Shown here: positions 1-8,664 of the stretch, in pieces
Numbering within the stretch: the stretch's first letter is position 1
Layout: the number at the start of each line of letters is the position of its first letter
From: Paenibacillus antri
GTDB lineage: Bacteria; Bacillota; Bacilli; Paenibacillales; YIM-B00363
NCBI RefSeq assembly: GCF_005765165.1
Contig: NZ_VCIW01000009.1
Location: 1-64,000 of the forward strand
Length of the DNA: 64,000 nt
Reading direction: 5' to 3'
Position numbers and translations under genes: made by a program
The notes under the pieces: generated by a model
What the model saw: the letters and a program-made list of their open reading frames with translations, nothing else
Database searches by the model: none
Told to the model about the DNA's origin: nothing

Positions 1-95
1 CCCTTGGGTATCTACCCCCTCATCGGTTCGAAAAGGAATACCATAAGCAACTCCAGGCTTCATAGACTTGTGTCCACTTTCTTGACAGAAGTCCA
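1..95 (+). mobile_element. Right end of an IS3-family insertion sequence (partial)
   Basis: The first 65 bases finish an IS3-type transposase reading frame, and the next 30 bases hold the end-like sequence TGTCCACTTTCTTGACAG followed by AAGTCCA, which resembles the terminal repeats of IS3-group elements. The element continues to the left of the window, so its left end, target duplication and intactness cannot be judged. The right boundary near base 95 is inferred. Confidence 0.6.
3..65 (+). CDS. IS3-family transposase (OrfB), C-terminal 20 residues only
   Basis: Reading from base 3, the frame encodes LGYLPPHRFEKEYHKQLQAS and then a TAG stop. The LGYLxPxxFE pattern is typical of the extreme C-terminus of IS3-family integrase-type transposases, where RPHSSLGY-like residues precede the end. 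The protein starts outside the window. Only the tail is visible, so the catalytic DDE residues cannot be inspected and the subgroup is unknown. The call rests on the tail motif plus the following inverted-repeat-like DNA. Confidence 0.6.
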   Translation, partial: LGYLPPHRFEKEYHKQLQAS

Positions 96-105
96 GCCCC
101 TGCAA

Positions 106-129
106 TATAAGCGCGAATTTGCGCTTATA
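106..129. repeat. Perfect 9-bp inverted repeat beside the IS end
   Basis: TATAAGCGC and GCGCTTATA flank a 6-base spacer (GAATTT). It lies 10 bases beyond the proposed IS right end. It has no T-tract, so it is not an obvious terminator, and no gene uses it visibly. It could be a cruciform or a protein site in the DNA flanking the insertion. Confidence 0.4.
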
Positions 130-249
130 CATGCTGTTGGGGACACGGATCAGCCGGTTAGGCAAATGCACTGTGTCTTGCTTCGCTTCAGCAACGCCTT
201 CGTGCCGCTGCAAGCCGCGGAACGGCTGAACCCCGTGAAGCAGCGGCAA

Positions 250-297
250 AAAAAGCCGCCGCAGCCTAGGAGCGAGACGCCCCCGGCAGCAACGGCC
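250..297 (-). terminator. Rho-independent terminator of the nag operon
   Basis: On the minus strand, GCCGTTGCTGCC pairs with GGCTGCGGCGGC (one mismatch, two G-T pairs) and is followed at once by seven Ts. It lies just after the nagA stop codon. Confidence 0.7.
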
Positions 298-307
298 AGC
301 TCATGCA

Positions 308-1453
308 TTACCCGATCTCCACGCCGTCGCGGTAGACGCGGACGATGTCCAGCTCCGGCGTCAGCAGCACAAGGTCGGCGGCCGCGCCCGCGCGGATCGC
401 GCCGAGCTCGTTCCCGAGCCCGAGCTGCTTCGCCGCGTTGGCGCTCGCGAGGCGGCTCGCCTCCGGCACGGACAAGCCGATGCGCTGAACGACGAAGCGG
501 AACGCTTCGATCATCGTCAGCGTGCTGCCGGCGAGGCTGTCGCCGTGCGTCAACCGCGCCACGCCGCCGCGAACGGTGACGTCGAGCCCGCCGAGCGAAT
601 ACTGGCCGTCCCCGAGGCCCGCCGCCGCCATCGCGTCGGTGATCAAGACGAGGTTGCCGGCCGTCTTCGTCTGCGTCAGCAGCTTCACGGCGGCCGGGTG
701 GACGTGCACGCCGTCCGCGATCACCTCGGCGACGATGCGAGCGTCGGTCAAGACGGCGCCGACGACGCCCGGATTCCGATGATGCAGCGGCGTCATGGCG
801 TTGAACGTATGCACGGCCTGGTTCAGCCCGGCGTCGACGGCGTCGACGAGCTGGTCGTACGTCGCGTCCGTATGGCCCGCCGCGGCGATGATGCCGAGCT
901 TCCGCAGCTCGCGGATCAGGCCGATCGCGCCTTCCGTCTCCGGCGCGAGCGTCAGCTGCTTCACGAGCCCCGGATAGGCGGTCGCCCAATCCTGCAGCCA
1001 GTCCGCGTTCGGCGGGACGATGCGGGCGGGATTTTGCGCGCCGGGCCACTTCGGGCTAATGAACGGGCCCTCGAGGTGGACGCCGAGCAACCGCGCCCCG
1101 CGCGAAGACGCCGCGTCGCGATACGCGGCGGTCGCCTGCAGCACGGCGTCGATGTCCGGCTTCGTCGCCGTGACCGTCGTCGCCAGCATCGTCGTCGTGC
1201 CGTGCCGGCCGTGGAAGCCGGTGATCGTCTCGTAGGATTCTATTGTTGCGTCCATGAAGTCGCCGCCGAACCCGCCGTGACAATGCAGGTCGATAAAGCC
1301 GGGGACGACCCAACCGCCTTGCAGGTCGACGTCGACGGCGCCGGCGCCGGCGGAAGACGCGGATACCTCGACGATGCGTCCGGCGTCGATGCGGACGGTG
1401 CCATTTTCCAAGATGCCTTCTTCAGTAACGATATGTCCGCGAACCAAGGTCAT
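308..1453 (-). CDS. nagA: N-acetylglucosamine-6-phosphate deacetylase
   Basis: Hydrolyses GlcNAc-6-phosphate to glucosamine-6-phosphate plus acetate in the cytoplasm, the first committed step of amino-sugar and peptidoglycan-fragment use. The 381-residue product (E. coli NagA is about 382) has the amidohydrolase metal site DLHCHGG near residue 55, then EGPFISP, the substrate-binding AAGHTDATY and HTFNAMTPLHHR stretches. The frame stays open upstream, but the ATG chosen overlaps the nagB stop as ATGA, a standard translational coupling, and the protein begins there as family members do. It is the last gene of a regulator-nagB-nagA operon and is followed by a terminator. Confidence 0.95.
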   Translation of the reverse strand: MTLVRGHIVTEEGILENGTVRIDAGRIVEVSASSAGAGAVDVDLQGGWVVPGFIDLHCHGGFGGDFMDATIESYETITGFHGRHGTTTMLATTVTATKPDIDAVLQATAAYRDAASSRGARLLGVHLEGPFISPKWPGAQNPARIVPPNADWLQDWATAYPGLVKQLTLAPETEGAIGLIRELRKLGIIAAAGHTDATYDQLVDAVDAGLNQAVHTFNAMTPLHHRNPGVVGAVLTDARIVAEVIADGVHVHPAAVKLLTQTKTAGNLVLITDAMAAAGLGDGQYSLGGLDVTVRGGVARLTHGDSLAGSTLTMIEAFRFVVQRIGLSVPEASRLASANAAKQLGLGNELGAIRAGAAADLVLLTPELDIVRVYRDGVEIG

Positions 1454-2178
1454 CGGAAATGCCTCCCCGCTTCGGCGTCGAGCAGCACCACGAGATGCGG
1501 ATGGGTTTGCAGCAAGCTCGCCGGGCATTCCGTCGTAATCTCGCCCGTCAGCGCGCGGTGCACGATGTCGGCTTTGTCCGCGCCCTTCACGACGAGCAGA
1601 ATCGTCTTCGCCTTCAGAATCGTGCCGACGCCCATCGTAATGGCGTGCGTAGGCACGCGTTCCGGCGTTTCGAAGAAGCGGGCGTTCGCGTCCCGCGTCT
1701 GATCGCTGAGCTTCACGACGTGGGTGCCGCGGATGAGCGAATGGTCCGGCTCGTTAAAGCCGATGTGCCCGTTATGGCCGAGACCGAGCAGCTGCAGATC
1801 GATCTGTCCGTACGATTCGAGCAGCGCGTCGTACCGCTTGCACTCCGCCTCCGGGTCCGCCGCGGTTCCGCTTGGGATATGCGTGCGCTCCGGGGACGCG
1901 TCGATATGATCGAAGAGATGCTCTTTCATATAGTACGCGTAGCTTTGCGGATCGGAGGCCGGCAGCCCGACGTACTCGTCCAGGTTGAACGTCGTCGCCT
2001 GCTTGTAGCTGACCATGTTTTTGCGGAACGTGCGGATCATTTCCTTGTAGATGCCGATCGGCGTGCTGCCGGTGGCGAGGCCGAGGACGGCGTTCGGCTT
2101 CGTCTGGACGAGTCCGGTAATGATACCGGCGCCGGCTTCGTTCAGTTCGGCGTCCGTCGGGAACGTGAGGATGTTCAT
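1450..2178 (-). CDS. nagB: Glucosamine-6-phosphate deaminase
   Basis: Converts glucosamine-6-phosphate to fructose-6-phosphate and ammonia, feeding amino sugars into glycolysis. The 242-residue length matches the Bacillus enzyme. Visible motifs are LATGSTP near residue 34 (phosphate loop), FNLDEYVGL with the catalytic Asp near 67, and LLGLGHNGHIGFNEP near 131, which carries the active-site His and Glu. It starts 7 bases after the RpiR-type regulator stop and its TGA overlaps the nagA ATG, so the three genes form one operon. Confidence 0.95.
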   Translation of the reverse strand: MNILTFPTDAELNEAGAGIITGLVQTKPNAVLGLATGSTPIGIYKEMIRTFRKNMVSYKQATTFNLDEYVGLPASDPQSYAYYMKEHLFDHIDASPERTHIPSGTAADPEAECKRYDALLESYGQIDLQLLGLGHNGHIGFNEPDHSLIRGTHVVKLSDQTRDANARFFETPERVPTHAITMGVGTILKAKTILLVVKGADKADIVHRALTGEITTECPASLLQTHPHLVVLLDAEAGRHFR

Positions 2179-2185
2179 TTGCGAG

Positions 2186-3046
2186 CTACCTACCTTTCGT
2201 TTTCCGAAAATGCTTTACATTCACGTACGTCTGCTCCAACTTCGGCACGTACGCGTCGAAGCGCGAGCTGACGAGTCCGATGAACAAAATGTCGATGACG
2301 TGCAGCTGCGCGATGCGCGAAGCCATGTCGCCGCGCCGCATGCCTTCCTCGAGGGAGGAGGCGAACAACGCGATGTCCGCCGCATCGGCGAGCGGATTCG
2401 CGCCGTACTTCGTCAGCGAGATCGTCGTCGCGCCTTGGGCTTTCGCGCAGACGAGCGCGTCCAGCGTCTCCTGCGTCGCGCCCGAATACGAGATGGCCAG
2501 CGCGACGTCGCCCGGCCCCAAGTTGGAAGCGGATGTGATCTGAAGGTGCGGGTCGGAGAAGGCGTTCGCTTCTTTCCCGATCCGGATCAGCTTCTGATAG
2601 GCGTCCTGCGCGACGATGCCGGATGTGGCGACGCCGTACAGATCGATGCGCCGAGCCCGGTCGAGCGCCGCGACGGCCGCTTCCAGCGCGCCGAAATCGA
2701 GCAGACGCGTCGTGTCCGCGATCGAGCGGAGGTGATTGGCCTCCATCGCGGCGACGATGCGCTGCAGCGAATTGCCGGCGACGATGTCTTGGTACGTCGG
2801 CTGCTGCTCGGAAGGGGCCGCGAGCTCCTCGGCGAGCTTCAGCTTGAAGTCGGGGAAGCCGTCGAACCGCATCGACTTGCAGAAGCGCGTGATCGTCGCC
2901 GTGCTGGCCCCCGCGCGCTCGGCCAATTCGGTAATGCCCGAACGCGTCGCTTCCTGCGGATGCTCGAGAATGTATTCGGCGAGGGCGCGTTCCTTCGGGT
3001 GAAGGGAAGACAGCCGCTCGCGGATGGCGTAGAGTATGTTGGACAT
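2186..3046 (-). CDS. MurR/RpiR-family transcriptional regulator of amino-sugar use
   Basis: 286 residues with an N-terminal winged HTH of the RpiR type (residues 1-75; ELAERAGASTATITRFCK is the recognition region) and a C-terminal SIS sugar-phosphate-binding domain (about 115-260, with GVATSGIVAQDAY and ISYSGATQETLDA). The family senses phosphosugars. Being first in an operon with nagB and nagA, it probably senses GlcNAc-6-P or GlcN-6-P, but this is inference; in B. subtilis the equivalent role is played by a GntR protein. A GTG six bases upstream is in frame, but GGAGG sits 7 bases before the ATG used here and only 1 base before the GTG. Confidence 0.88.
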   Translation of the reverse strand: MSNILYAIRERLSSLHPKERALAEYILEHPQEATRSGITELAERAGASTATITRFCKSMRFDGFPDFKLKLAEELAAPSEQQPTYQDIVAGNSLQRIVAAMEANHLRSIADTTRLLDFGALEAAVAALDRARRIDLYGVATSGIVAQDAYQKLIRIGKEANAFSDPHLQITSASNLGPGDVALAISYSGATQETLDALVCAKAQGATTISLTKYGANPLADAADIALFASSLEEGMRRGDMASRIAQLHVIDILFIGLVSSRFDAYVPKLEQTYVNVKHFRKTKGR

Positions 3047-3071
3047 CGGCACGCCTCCGGTGTGGGTTCAT

Positions 3072-3116
3072 GAAAATAATTTAATCCATTATCGGGAAAT
3101 GACGAAAATAATTTTC
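3072..3116 (-). promoter_or_regulatory. Candidate twin operator for the RpiR-type regulator
   Basis: GAAAATAATTTTC at 3104-3116 is a perfect 6-1-6 palindrome, and GAAAATAATTTAA at 3072-3084 is a near copy. The centres are 32 bases apart, close to three helical turns. RpiR/MurR proteins commonly bind AT-rich TGAAAT-like palindromes, so autoregulation of the nag operon is plausible. Confidence 0.45.
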
Positions 3117-3172
3117 CTTCTTTATTATCATATTCTAGGATTTCCATCGGCGCAAGAGGAACATGCCGGAAC

Positions 3173-3214
3173 GAAACAAAAAACCGCGGCGTCCGAATCG
3201 TTCGGTCGTCGCGG
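3173..3214 (-). terminator. Terminator after fhuF
   Basis: Minus-strand hairpin ACCGCGACGACCGAA / TTCGGACGCCGCGGT with a 3-base loop, followed by TTTTTTG. It closes the leftward siderophore-uptake operon and separates it from the nag operon promoter. Confidence 0.75.
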
Positions 3215-3237
3215 TCGTCGGCGTTGCGCGTTCGATC

Positions 3238-3957
3238 TCAGGCGTCGGATTTCGCGTGCGAAACCGGGCAGCCCTTGCAATAGTTCCCGTCCGGCAGATG
3301 ATACCGGAGACAGCATTTGCGCCGGATCGGCTTCCCGGTCCAGGCGAACGGATTGAAGCACTGAAGCTCGCCGTACAGCTCGGGCGGAGCTTCTCTCTGA
3401 ATGTAGAGATAGTCGTCCTCGAGTCGCTCGCGAAGCGCTTCGTCCTCGGCTTCCGTAATCCACAGTCGGTAGAAGTGGTTCAGGTACATCGAACCGTTCT
3501 CCCAGAGCAGGTCTTCGCGGACGCCGGTTTGCGCGTGGAGACTCTTGAAGACGAGGTTCCAATTGTGCGCGAACAAGCGAATGACCGTCAGCTCCCGCAG
3601 CGATTCCCGAGAAGCGTCATCCGTCACTCGGGCGGTGCGCCCGCCGCACAAGACGGCGAACGGCGGCTCCCCGGGGAACAGGACGGCGATATCCCGGAGC
3701 GAGGCGGAACGCGCGATGCCGAGCACGCTGAATTCGTATAAGACGGATATGAGAGAACGGCAGTACCACTTCGTGAACTGCGACGCGGCGACCGTCGGCT
3801 TATCGGTGCCGAGCATGCCGGCGACGCGGTCCACGAGCGACTTCACCTGCTCCGGAGAGGCGAGCATCGGACCGGGCAGCCGGTCCGAGACGCCTTCCGG
3901 CTCTTCGGTGTAGAAGCCGAGCTGCCGCTGCACCGTCAATCGGGTATCAACGGACAT
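3238..3957 (-). CDS. fhuF: FhuF-like ferric siderophore reductase
   Basis: A 239-residue cytoplasmic protein predicted to reduce Fe(III) in imported siderophores so that the iron is released. The C-terminus carries the FhuF [2Fe-2S] signature CC-x10-C-x2-C ([16 protein letters not shown]), the hallmark of the family. It is the last gene of the permease-permease-ATPase-reductase operon and overlaps the ATPase gene by 11 bases. Regulation is presumably through the Fur-box promoter at 6887-6915. The symbol is by family resemblance; substrate range is unknown. Confidence 0.82.
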   Translation of the reverse strand: MSVDTRLTVQRQLGFYTEEPEGVSDRLPGPMLASPEQVKSLVDRVAGMLGTDKPTVAASQFTKWYCRSLISVLYEFSVLGIARSASLRDIAVLFPGEPPFAVLCGGRTARVTDDASRESLRELTVIRLFAHNWNLVFKSLHAQTGVREDLLWENGSMYLNHFYRLWITEAEDEALRERLEDDYLYIQREAPPELYGELQCFNPFAWTGKPIRRKCCLRYHLPDGNYCKGCPVSHAKSDA

Positions 3958-4831
3958 AGGCGGTCTCCTTTTCCTTCTCGGGCGTCGGGTTCGGATCGGA
4001 GGTAACGGCCGACGCGTCGCCTCGCGGCGGCTGCGGCGGCTGCGACGGCGCCCGCGAGCCGAGCGGGATGCAGAGCGGCGAGCCGTATACCGGATCCGCG
4101 ATCATGCGGCAGTCCATCTCGAACACATCGCGGACGAGCGTCTCGTTAACGACCTTCTCCGGCGGCCCTTCGGCGTACACGCCTCCGCCCGCGACCGCCA
4201 CGATGTGGTGCGCGTATCGACAGGCGAGGTTCAGATCGTGCAGCACCATCACGATCGTGCGGCGCTCCCGCTCGTTGAGGGCGGCGAGCAGCTCCAACAC
4301 TTCGATCTGGTGCGTCATATCGAGGTACGTCGTCGGCTCGTCGAGCAGGATCGTCTCGGTTTGCTGCGCGAGCGTCATGGCGATCCAGGCGCGCTGACGC
4401 TGACCGCCGGACAAGGCGTCTACGGGGCGGTCGGCGAACGGCGTCATGCCGGTCGCTTGGAGCGCCTCTCGGACGACCGTCTCGTCGTCCCGCGTCCATT
4501 GCTTCAGCCACGTCTGATGCGGGTACCGCCCTTGCTTGACGAGCTGCAGCACGGTGAGGCCTTCCGGCGCGACGGGGCCTTGCGGCAGGATCGCGAGCTT
4601 CTTCGCGACGTCCTTCGTCGGCGAACCGTAGATGTCCTTGCCGTCCAACAGGACGGCGCCCCCGGCAGGCTTCATCAGCCGCGCGATCGACCGCAGCAGC
4701 GTCGACTTGCCGCAGCCGTTCTTGCCGATCAGGACGGTAATCTTGGCTTTCGGGATCAAGAGGTCGAGACGATCGATAATCGGCGCGCCGCCGTATGCCA
4801 GCGTCAGCCCCTTCGCTTCCATGGCCGTCAT
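3947..4831 (-). CDS. Siderophore ABC transporter, ATP-binding protein (FecE/FhuC type)
   Basis: Energises import of an iron-siderophore complex through the two adjacent FecCD permeases. The 294-residue protein has Walker [10 protein letters not shown] (36-44), Q-loop LPQG near 87, signature LSGGQRQR near 140, Walker B ILLDEPTT and the H-loop VLHDLN. An unusual proline-rich C-terminal tail of about 35 residues follows the usual end. The frame is open far upstream inside the permease gene, but the ATG used overlaps the permease stop as ATGA, so coupling fixes the start. Confidence 0.92.
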   Translation of the reverse strand: MTAMEAKGLTLAYGGAPIIDRLDLLIPKAKITVLIGKNGCGKSTLLRSIARLMKPAGGAVLLDGKDIYGSPTKDVAKKLAILPQGPVAPEGLTVLQLVKQGRYPHQTWLKQWTRDDETVVREALQATGMTPFADRPVDALSGGQRQRAWIAMTLAQQTETILLDEPTTYLDMTHQIEVLELLAALNERERRTIVMVLHDLNLACRYAHHIVAVAGGGVYAEGPPEKVVNETLVRDVFEMDCRMIADPVYGSPLCIPLGSRAPSQPPQPPRGDASAVTSDPNPTPEKEKETAYVR

Positions 4832-5865
4832 TTGCCCTTCCTCCTTAAGAGTAGATATACGAAAAAGGGAGCCCCTACCGCCGCCGTAAACACGCCGGCA
4901 GGAATGTCGTTCGGCGGGAACGCGGTCCGGCCGAGCGTATCGGCGATCAGCAGCAGCATGGCGCCGATGCACGCCGATACCGGCAGGACGGCGCCGAACG
5001 CCGGGCCGACGAGCCTGCGGGCCATGTGCGGCGCCATCAGGCCGATGAAGCCGATCGCGCCGACTTGGGATACCGCGGCGCCGGCGAGCGCGGCGCTGAT
5101 CGCGATGAGCGCCGAGCGCTCGCGGGATACCCGGCTGCCGACGCTGGCGGCGACGTCCTCGCCGAGCTCGTGCACGTTCGCCTTGCGGGAGAGCATCCAT
5201 GCGACGAGGCCGAAGCCGGCCGCCCACGGGAGCAGCGCCCCGACATTGTTCCAAGAGCTGCCGTATACGCTCCCGGTCAGCCAGGTGAACGCCTGCGTCG
5301 CCAAATACGTCGGGCTCAGAATGATCATGAACGAAGAGAGCGACCCCGCGGCGGTCTGCAGCGCCACGCCGATCAAGACGAGACGCAGCGGCGAGACGCC
5401 GCCCTTCCACGCGAGCGCGAACAACAGCGCGGCGACGGCGACGGCGCCGCCGATCGCGGAGAGCGACAGGCCGGTCAGGCCGATCGCGCCGCCGGTCAGG
5501 ACGAGGCTCGCGACGCCCGCCGCGGCCGCCCCGCCCGTGACGCCGATCATATCCGGCGAGGCGAGCGGGTTGCGGGACACGCTTTGGAGCAGCGCGCCCG
5601 AAGCCGCGAGGCAGGCGCCGGCCAAGACGGACATGGCGGCGCGGGGAAGACGGAACGAATACAGCACCGTCCGCGTCGCGTCGTCGCCGAAGCCGAACGC
5701 GCCGCGAAGCACTTCGACCGGCGAAATCCATAAGCTTCCGACGCCGGCGCTGACGCAGACGAGCGCGACGAGCGCGATCGTCAGGACGACCGTCCAGAAG
5801 ACGGCGCGGCGTTCGATCAAATACGAGAACAAGCGCGTGCGAACCGCGTAACGATTACTTCGCAT
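4828..5865 (-). CDS. Siderophore ABC transporter permease (FecCD family)
   Basis: 345-residue polytopic membrane protein with about nine to ten hydrophobic segments. The family landmarks [19 protein letters not shown] and the cytoplasmic coupling region [19 protein letters not shown] are both present. It forms a heterodimeric channel with the next FecCD protein upstream; the two genes overlap by 11 bases. The N-terminal cytoplasmic stretch of about 20 residues is basic. Confidence 0.92.
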   Translation of the reverse strand: MRSNRYAVRTRLFSYLIERRAVFWTVVLTIALVALVCVSAGVGSLWISPVEVLRGAFGFGDDATRTVLYSFRLPRAAMSVLAGACLAASGALLQSVSRNPLASPDMIGVTGGAAAAGVASLVLTGGAIGLTGLSLSAIGGAVAVAALLFALAWKGGVSPLRLVLIGVALQTAAGSLSSFMIILSPTYLATQAFTWLTGSVYGSSWNNVGALLPWAAGFGLVAWMLSRKANVHELGEDVAASVGSRVSRERSALIAISAALAGAAVSQVGAIGFIGLMAPHMARRLVGPAFGAVLPVSACIGAMLLLIADTLGRTAFPPNDIPAGVFTAAVGAPFFVYLLLRRKGK

Positions 5866-6844
5866 GAACGTCCCTCCTTGCCACCCATACGAAGAACGGG
5901 ACGCCGATCAGCGCGGTGACGACGCCGACGGGCAATTCGTTCGGCATCGCGACGAATCGGGCGATTACGTCCGCGCCGAGCAGCAGGACGCTCCCGAGCA
6001 GGGCGCTGTACGGCAGCAGCCACCGGTGATCGCGGCCGGCGACGAACCGGGCGATATGCGGCACGACGATGCCGACGAAGGCGATCGGTCCCGCCACGGC
6101 GACCGACGAGCCCGCGAGGAGGACGACGGCCGCGGCGGCGCCGAGCTTCACCGCGCCGACGCGTTGACCGAGACCGCGCGCGACGTCTTCGCCGAGCGCC
6201 AGCGTATTGAGCGGCGCCGCGAGCGCGAAGCAGACGATCGCGCCGATCGCGAGGAACGGCAGCACCGGGAGCAGCATCGGCATCTCGCGGCCCGCGACGG
6301 AGCCGACGAGCCAGAAGATGATCTGATCGAACGATCTTCCGTTCACCAGCATAATGCCTTGCGTGATCGAAGACGCGAAGGCGGTCACCGCGGCGCCGGC
6401 GAGCGTAATGTTGACCGGCGAACCGCCGCCGCGGCCGACCGAGCCGAGTCCGTAAGCGGCTCCGGCCGCGAGCGCGGCGCCGAGGAACGCGGCCCAGATG
6501 AACTGCGACTGCGAATCGATGCTGAGAACGGAGATCGCGACGATAATGCAGAGCGCCGCGCCGCTGTTGACGCCGAAGATGCTCGGCGACGCGAGCGGGT
6601 TGCGCGTGACCGTCTGCATGATCGCCCCGGAGACGGCGAGCGCCGCGCCGACCGCCGCCGCGACGAGCGTCCGCGGCAGCCGGGTATTGCGCACGATCAA
6701 GTGATCGGCCGACGTGCCGTCGAAGGCGGCGAAAGCTTGCCAGACCGTATATAAGTCGATGCTTCGGCTGCCGTACGCGATCGACAGAAAGCCGAAGCCG
6801 CACAGCAGAACAACGCAGGCGAGAAGTCCGAACGGTTTCTTCAT
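5855..6844 (-). CDS. Siderophore ABC transporter permease (FecCD family), first gene of operon
   Basis: 329 residues, starting with a signal-anchor-like hydrophobic segment, with RLPRTLVAAAVGAALAVSG, NPLASPSIFGVNSGAA and GPIAFVGIVVPHIARFVAG as FecCD landmarks. It partners the downstream permease. AAGGAT lies about 12 bases before the ATG. Its promoter at 6887-6915 has a perfect Fur-type palindrome filling the spacer, so iron repression is strongly predicted. Confidence 0.92.
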   Translation of the reverse strand: MKKPFGLLACVVLLCGFGFLSIAYGSRSIDLYTVWQAFAAFDGTSADHLIVRNTRLPRTLVAAAVGAALAVSGAIMQTVTRNPLASPSIFGVNSGAALCIIVAISVLSIDSQSQFIWAAFLGAALAAGAAYGLGSVGRGGGSPVNITLAGAAVTAFASSITQGIMLVNGRSFDQIIFWLVGSVAGREMPMLLPVLPFLAIGAIVCFALAAPLNTLALGEDVARGLGQRVGAVKLGAAAAVVLLAGSSVAVAGPIAFVGIVVPHIARFVAGRDHRWLLPYSALLGSVLLLGADVIARFVAMPNELPVGVVTALIGVPFFVWVARRDVHAK

Positions 6845-6886
6845 GTGTGATTGAAATCCTTATGAGGTAGGATAAGTTACTTACCC

Positions 6887-6915
6887 ATTGTATGAGAACT
6901 GTTCTCACCTGTCAA
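6887..6915 (-). promoter_or_regulatory. Sigma-A promoter with perfect Fur palindrome in spacer (permease operon)
   Basis: On the minus strand TTGACA (6915-6910), 17 bases, then TACAAT (6892-6887). The spacer is filled by TGAGAACAGTTCTCA (6893-6907), a perfect 7-1-7 inverted repeat that matches the Bacillus Fur/Per box layout. Drives the leftward uptake operon. Confidence 0.82.
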
Positions 6916-6921
6916 TGAAGA

Positions 6922-6936
6922 TGAGAATCGTTTTCA
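6922..6936. promoter_or_regulatory. Fur box
   Basis: TGAGAATCGTTTTCA is a 7-1-7 inverted repeat close to TGATAATNATTATCA. It lies between the two divergent promoters and could serve either. Confidence 0.65.
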
Positions 6937-6945
6937 AAAAATACC

Positions 6946-6974
6946 TTGACAGGTTGCCGCTTCGTTTGTATAGT
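6946..6974 (+). promoter_or_regulatory. Sigma-A promoter of the substrate-binding protein gene
   Basis: TTGACA (6946-6951), 17 bases, TATAGT (6969-6974). The expected start of transcription near 6981 lies just upstream of the Fur box at 6992-7006. Confidence 0.8.
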
Positions 6975-6991
6975 GAGGTTTGTCATCTTGC

Positions 6992-7006
6992 TGAGAATCA
7001 TTATCA
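6992..7006. promoter_or_regulatory. Fur box in the leader of the substrate-binding protein gene
   Basis: TGAGAATCATTATCA differs from the 7-1-7 consensus at one position. Placed about 11-25 bases after the predicted transcription start, it would block early elongation or polymerase binding when iron is plentiful. Confidence 0.8.
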
Positions 7007-7033
7007 GACACCTATGGGGAGTGGAATTTACTT

Positions 7034-8056
7034 ATGAAAAAGCTGTCGAACATAGCGCTTACGTCGATCGCGTTGTTGGCATTGGCCTTCGGGTTGGCCG
7101 CCTGCGGCGGAACGGACTCGCAGCAACCTGCTGCGGAGACGTCCGATTCGACCGAAGCGGCGAACGATAACGGGGCGGCGACGTCCGAGGCGGCGCCGGA
7201 AGCGGAGCCGGCCACGCGCAGCTTTACGCACGCGATGGGGACGACGGACGTCCCGACGAATCCGCAGCGCGTCGTCATCCTGACGAACGAAGGCACGGAA
7301 GCGCTGCTCGCGCTCGGCGTCACGCCGGTCGGCGCGGCGAAGTCGTGGCTCGGCGATCCGTGGTACGACCACATTAAGGATCAGATGAAGGACGTCGTGA
7401 ACGTCGGGGAAGAAAGCCAGCCGAACCTGGAGCTCATCATCGGCTTGAAGCCGGACCTCATTATCGGCAACAAGATGCGTAACGAAGAAATCTACGACGA
7501 GCTGAGCGCAATCGCGCCGACGGTGTTCGCGGAGACGCTTCGCGGCGATTGGCAAGTCAACTTCAAGATGTACGCCGACGTTCTCGGCAAGACGGCCGAA
7601 GGCGAGAAGGTTATGGGCGATTACGAGGCGCGCATCGCGGACCTGAAGACGAAGCTCGGCGACAAGCTGTCGACGCAAGTGTCGATCGTGCGCTTCATGG
7701 CGAACGATACGCGGATTTATTGGAAGGATACGTTCTCGGGCGTCATTCTGAGCCAGATCGGCTTGGCGCGTCCGCCGGCGCAGGATATCGACGATTTCGC
7801 GGCTCGCGGCGTAACGAAGGAGCGGATCGAGGAGATGGACGGCGACATCCTGTTCTACTTCTCTTACGAGCTCGGCGACGGCGGCGCGACGGCCGTCGAG
7901 GATAGTTGGTTGAAAGACCCGTTGTGGCAGACGCTCGACGTCGTGAAAGCGGGCAAGGCGTACAAGGTAAGCGACGCGATCTGGAATACGGCCGGCGGCG
8001 TCATCGCGGCGAATCTGATGATCGACGATCTGTATACGTATTTCGAAGTGAAATAA
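7034..8056 (+). CDS. Iron-siderophore ABC transporter substrate-binding lipoprotein
   Basis: 340 residues: a lipoprotein signal peptide with lipobox LAAC (lipidated Cys24), an Ala/Glu/Thr-rich linker to about residue 65, then a type III periplasmic-binding fold with TNPQRVVILTNEGTEALLALGV and a two-lobe layout joined by a long helix, as in FhuD/FecB proteins. It binds a ferric siderophore at the cell surface and hands it to the divergent FecCD permeases. GGGGAG lies about 12 bases before the ATG. Transcribed alone, with a Fur box in its leader and a strong terminator after it. Confidence 0.92.
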   Translation: MKKLSNIALTSIALLALAFGLAACGGTDSQQPAAETSDSTEAANDNGAATSEAAPEAEPATRSFTHAMGTTDVPTNPQRVVILTNEGTEALLALGVTPVGAAKSWLGDPWYDHIKDQMKDVVNVGEESQPNLELIIGLKPDLIIGNKMRNEEIYDELSAIAPTVFAETLRGDWQVNFKMYADVLGKTAEGEKVMGDYEARIADLKTKLGDKLSTQVSIVRFMANDTRIYWKDTFSGVILSQIGLARPPAQDIDDFAARGVTKERIEEMDGDILFYFSYELGDGGATAVEDSWLKDPLWQTLDVVKAGKAYKVSDAIWNTAGGVIAANLMIDDLYTYFEVK

Positions 8057-8070
8057 AACAATACGAACGC

Positions 8071-8109
8071 AAGAAGCGAGCCGGGGAGGGATCCTCGGCT
8101 CGCTTCTTT
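8071..8109 (+). terminator. Terminator after the substrate-binding protein gene
   Basis: AAGAAGCGAGCC and GGCTCGCTTCTT form a perfect 12-bp stem with a 14-base loop, ending in a short T-rich stretch. Confidence 0.75.
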
Positions 8110-8197
8110 GCGTCGAGCGCCGCCGCGGACGGTTAGCGTCAACGAAATTGGAAATCCTATGCATCATCCGATACGAACGGGAAGGGGAATCCGCACC

Positions 8198-8650
8198 ATG
8201 CCGTCCGTCGATCTGCCGTCCGCGGCGCTGCTGGTCTTAGCCGCGCTCGGCATTCTCGGCAACAATTCCACCGTCGCCATCGCCGTCGTCGCGCTGCTCC
8301 TGCTTCGCGTCACAAAGCTGCATCAGGTATTCCCGTGGCTGGAGAACTACGGTCTTACCGCCGGCGTCGTCATCTTAACCATCGGCATTCTGGCCCCGAT
8401 CGCCAGCGGGAGCCTCGACCATCGCGCGGCGGTTGCGTCGCTCCTGCGGTGGCAGTCGCTGGCCGCGGTCGCCGTCGGCTTGTTAGTCGCCTATCTCGGC
8501 GGCCGAGGCGTGACGCTCATGTCGCAGCAGCCCGCGGTCGTGACGGGGCTGCTGCTGGGGACGATTCTGGGGGTCGCCCTGTTCCGAGGGGTCCCCGTCG
8601 GGCCGCTCATCGCCGCAGGTATCCTCTCGGTGCTGCTCGGCGCGAAATAA
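8198..8650 (+). CDS. UPF0756 (DUF441) membrane protein, YtwI-like
   Basis: 150-residue membrane protein with four hydrophobic segments, matching the length and layout of the DUF441 family (landmarks [17 protein letters not shown] and [12 protein letters not shown]). Function is unknown across the family. The ATG chosen has AAGGGG 10 bases upstream; two further in-frame codons upstream lack such a site and would add a polar N-terminus not seen in relatives. It stands alone between a terminator and the convergent radical SAM gene. Confidence 0.85.
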   Translation: MPSVDLPSAALLVLAALGILGNNSTVAIAVVALLLLRVTKLHQVFPWLENYGLTAGVVILTIGILAPIASGSLDHRAAVASLLRWQSLAAVAVGLLVAYLGGRGVTLMSQQPAVVTGLLLGTILGVALFRGVPVGPLIAAGILSVLLGAK

Positions 8651-8664
8651 CCCTCGCGCGCTTA

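Noticed and set aside
3947-5731. Fused permease-ATPase protein of 594 residues
   Set aside because: The upstream part is an out-of-frame reading of the FecCD gene; the ATGA overlap at 4828-4831 sets the ATPase start.
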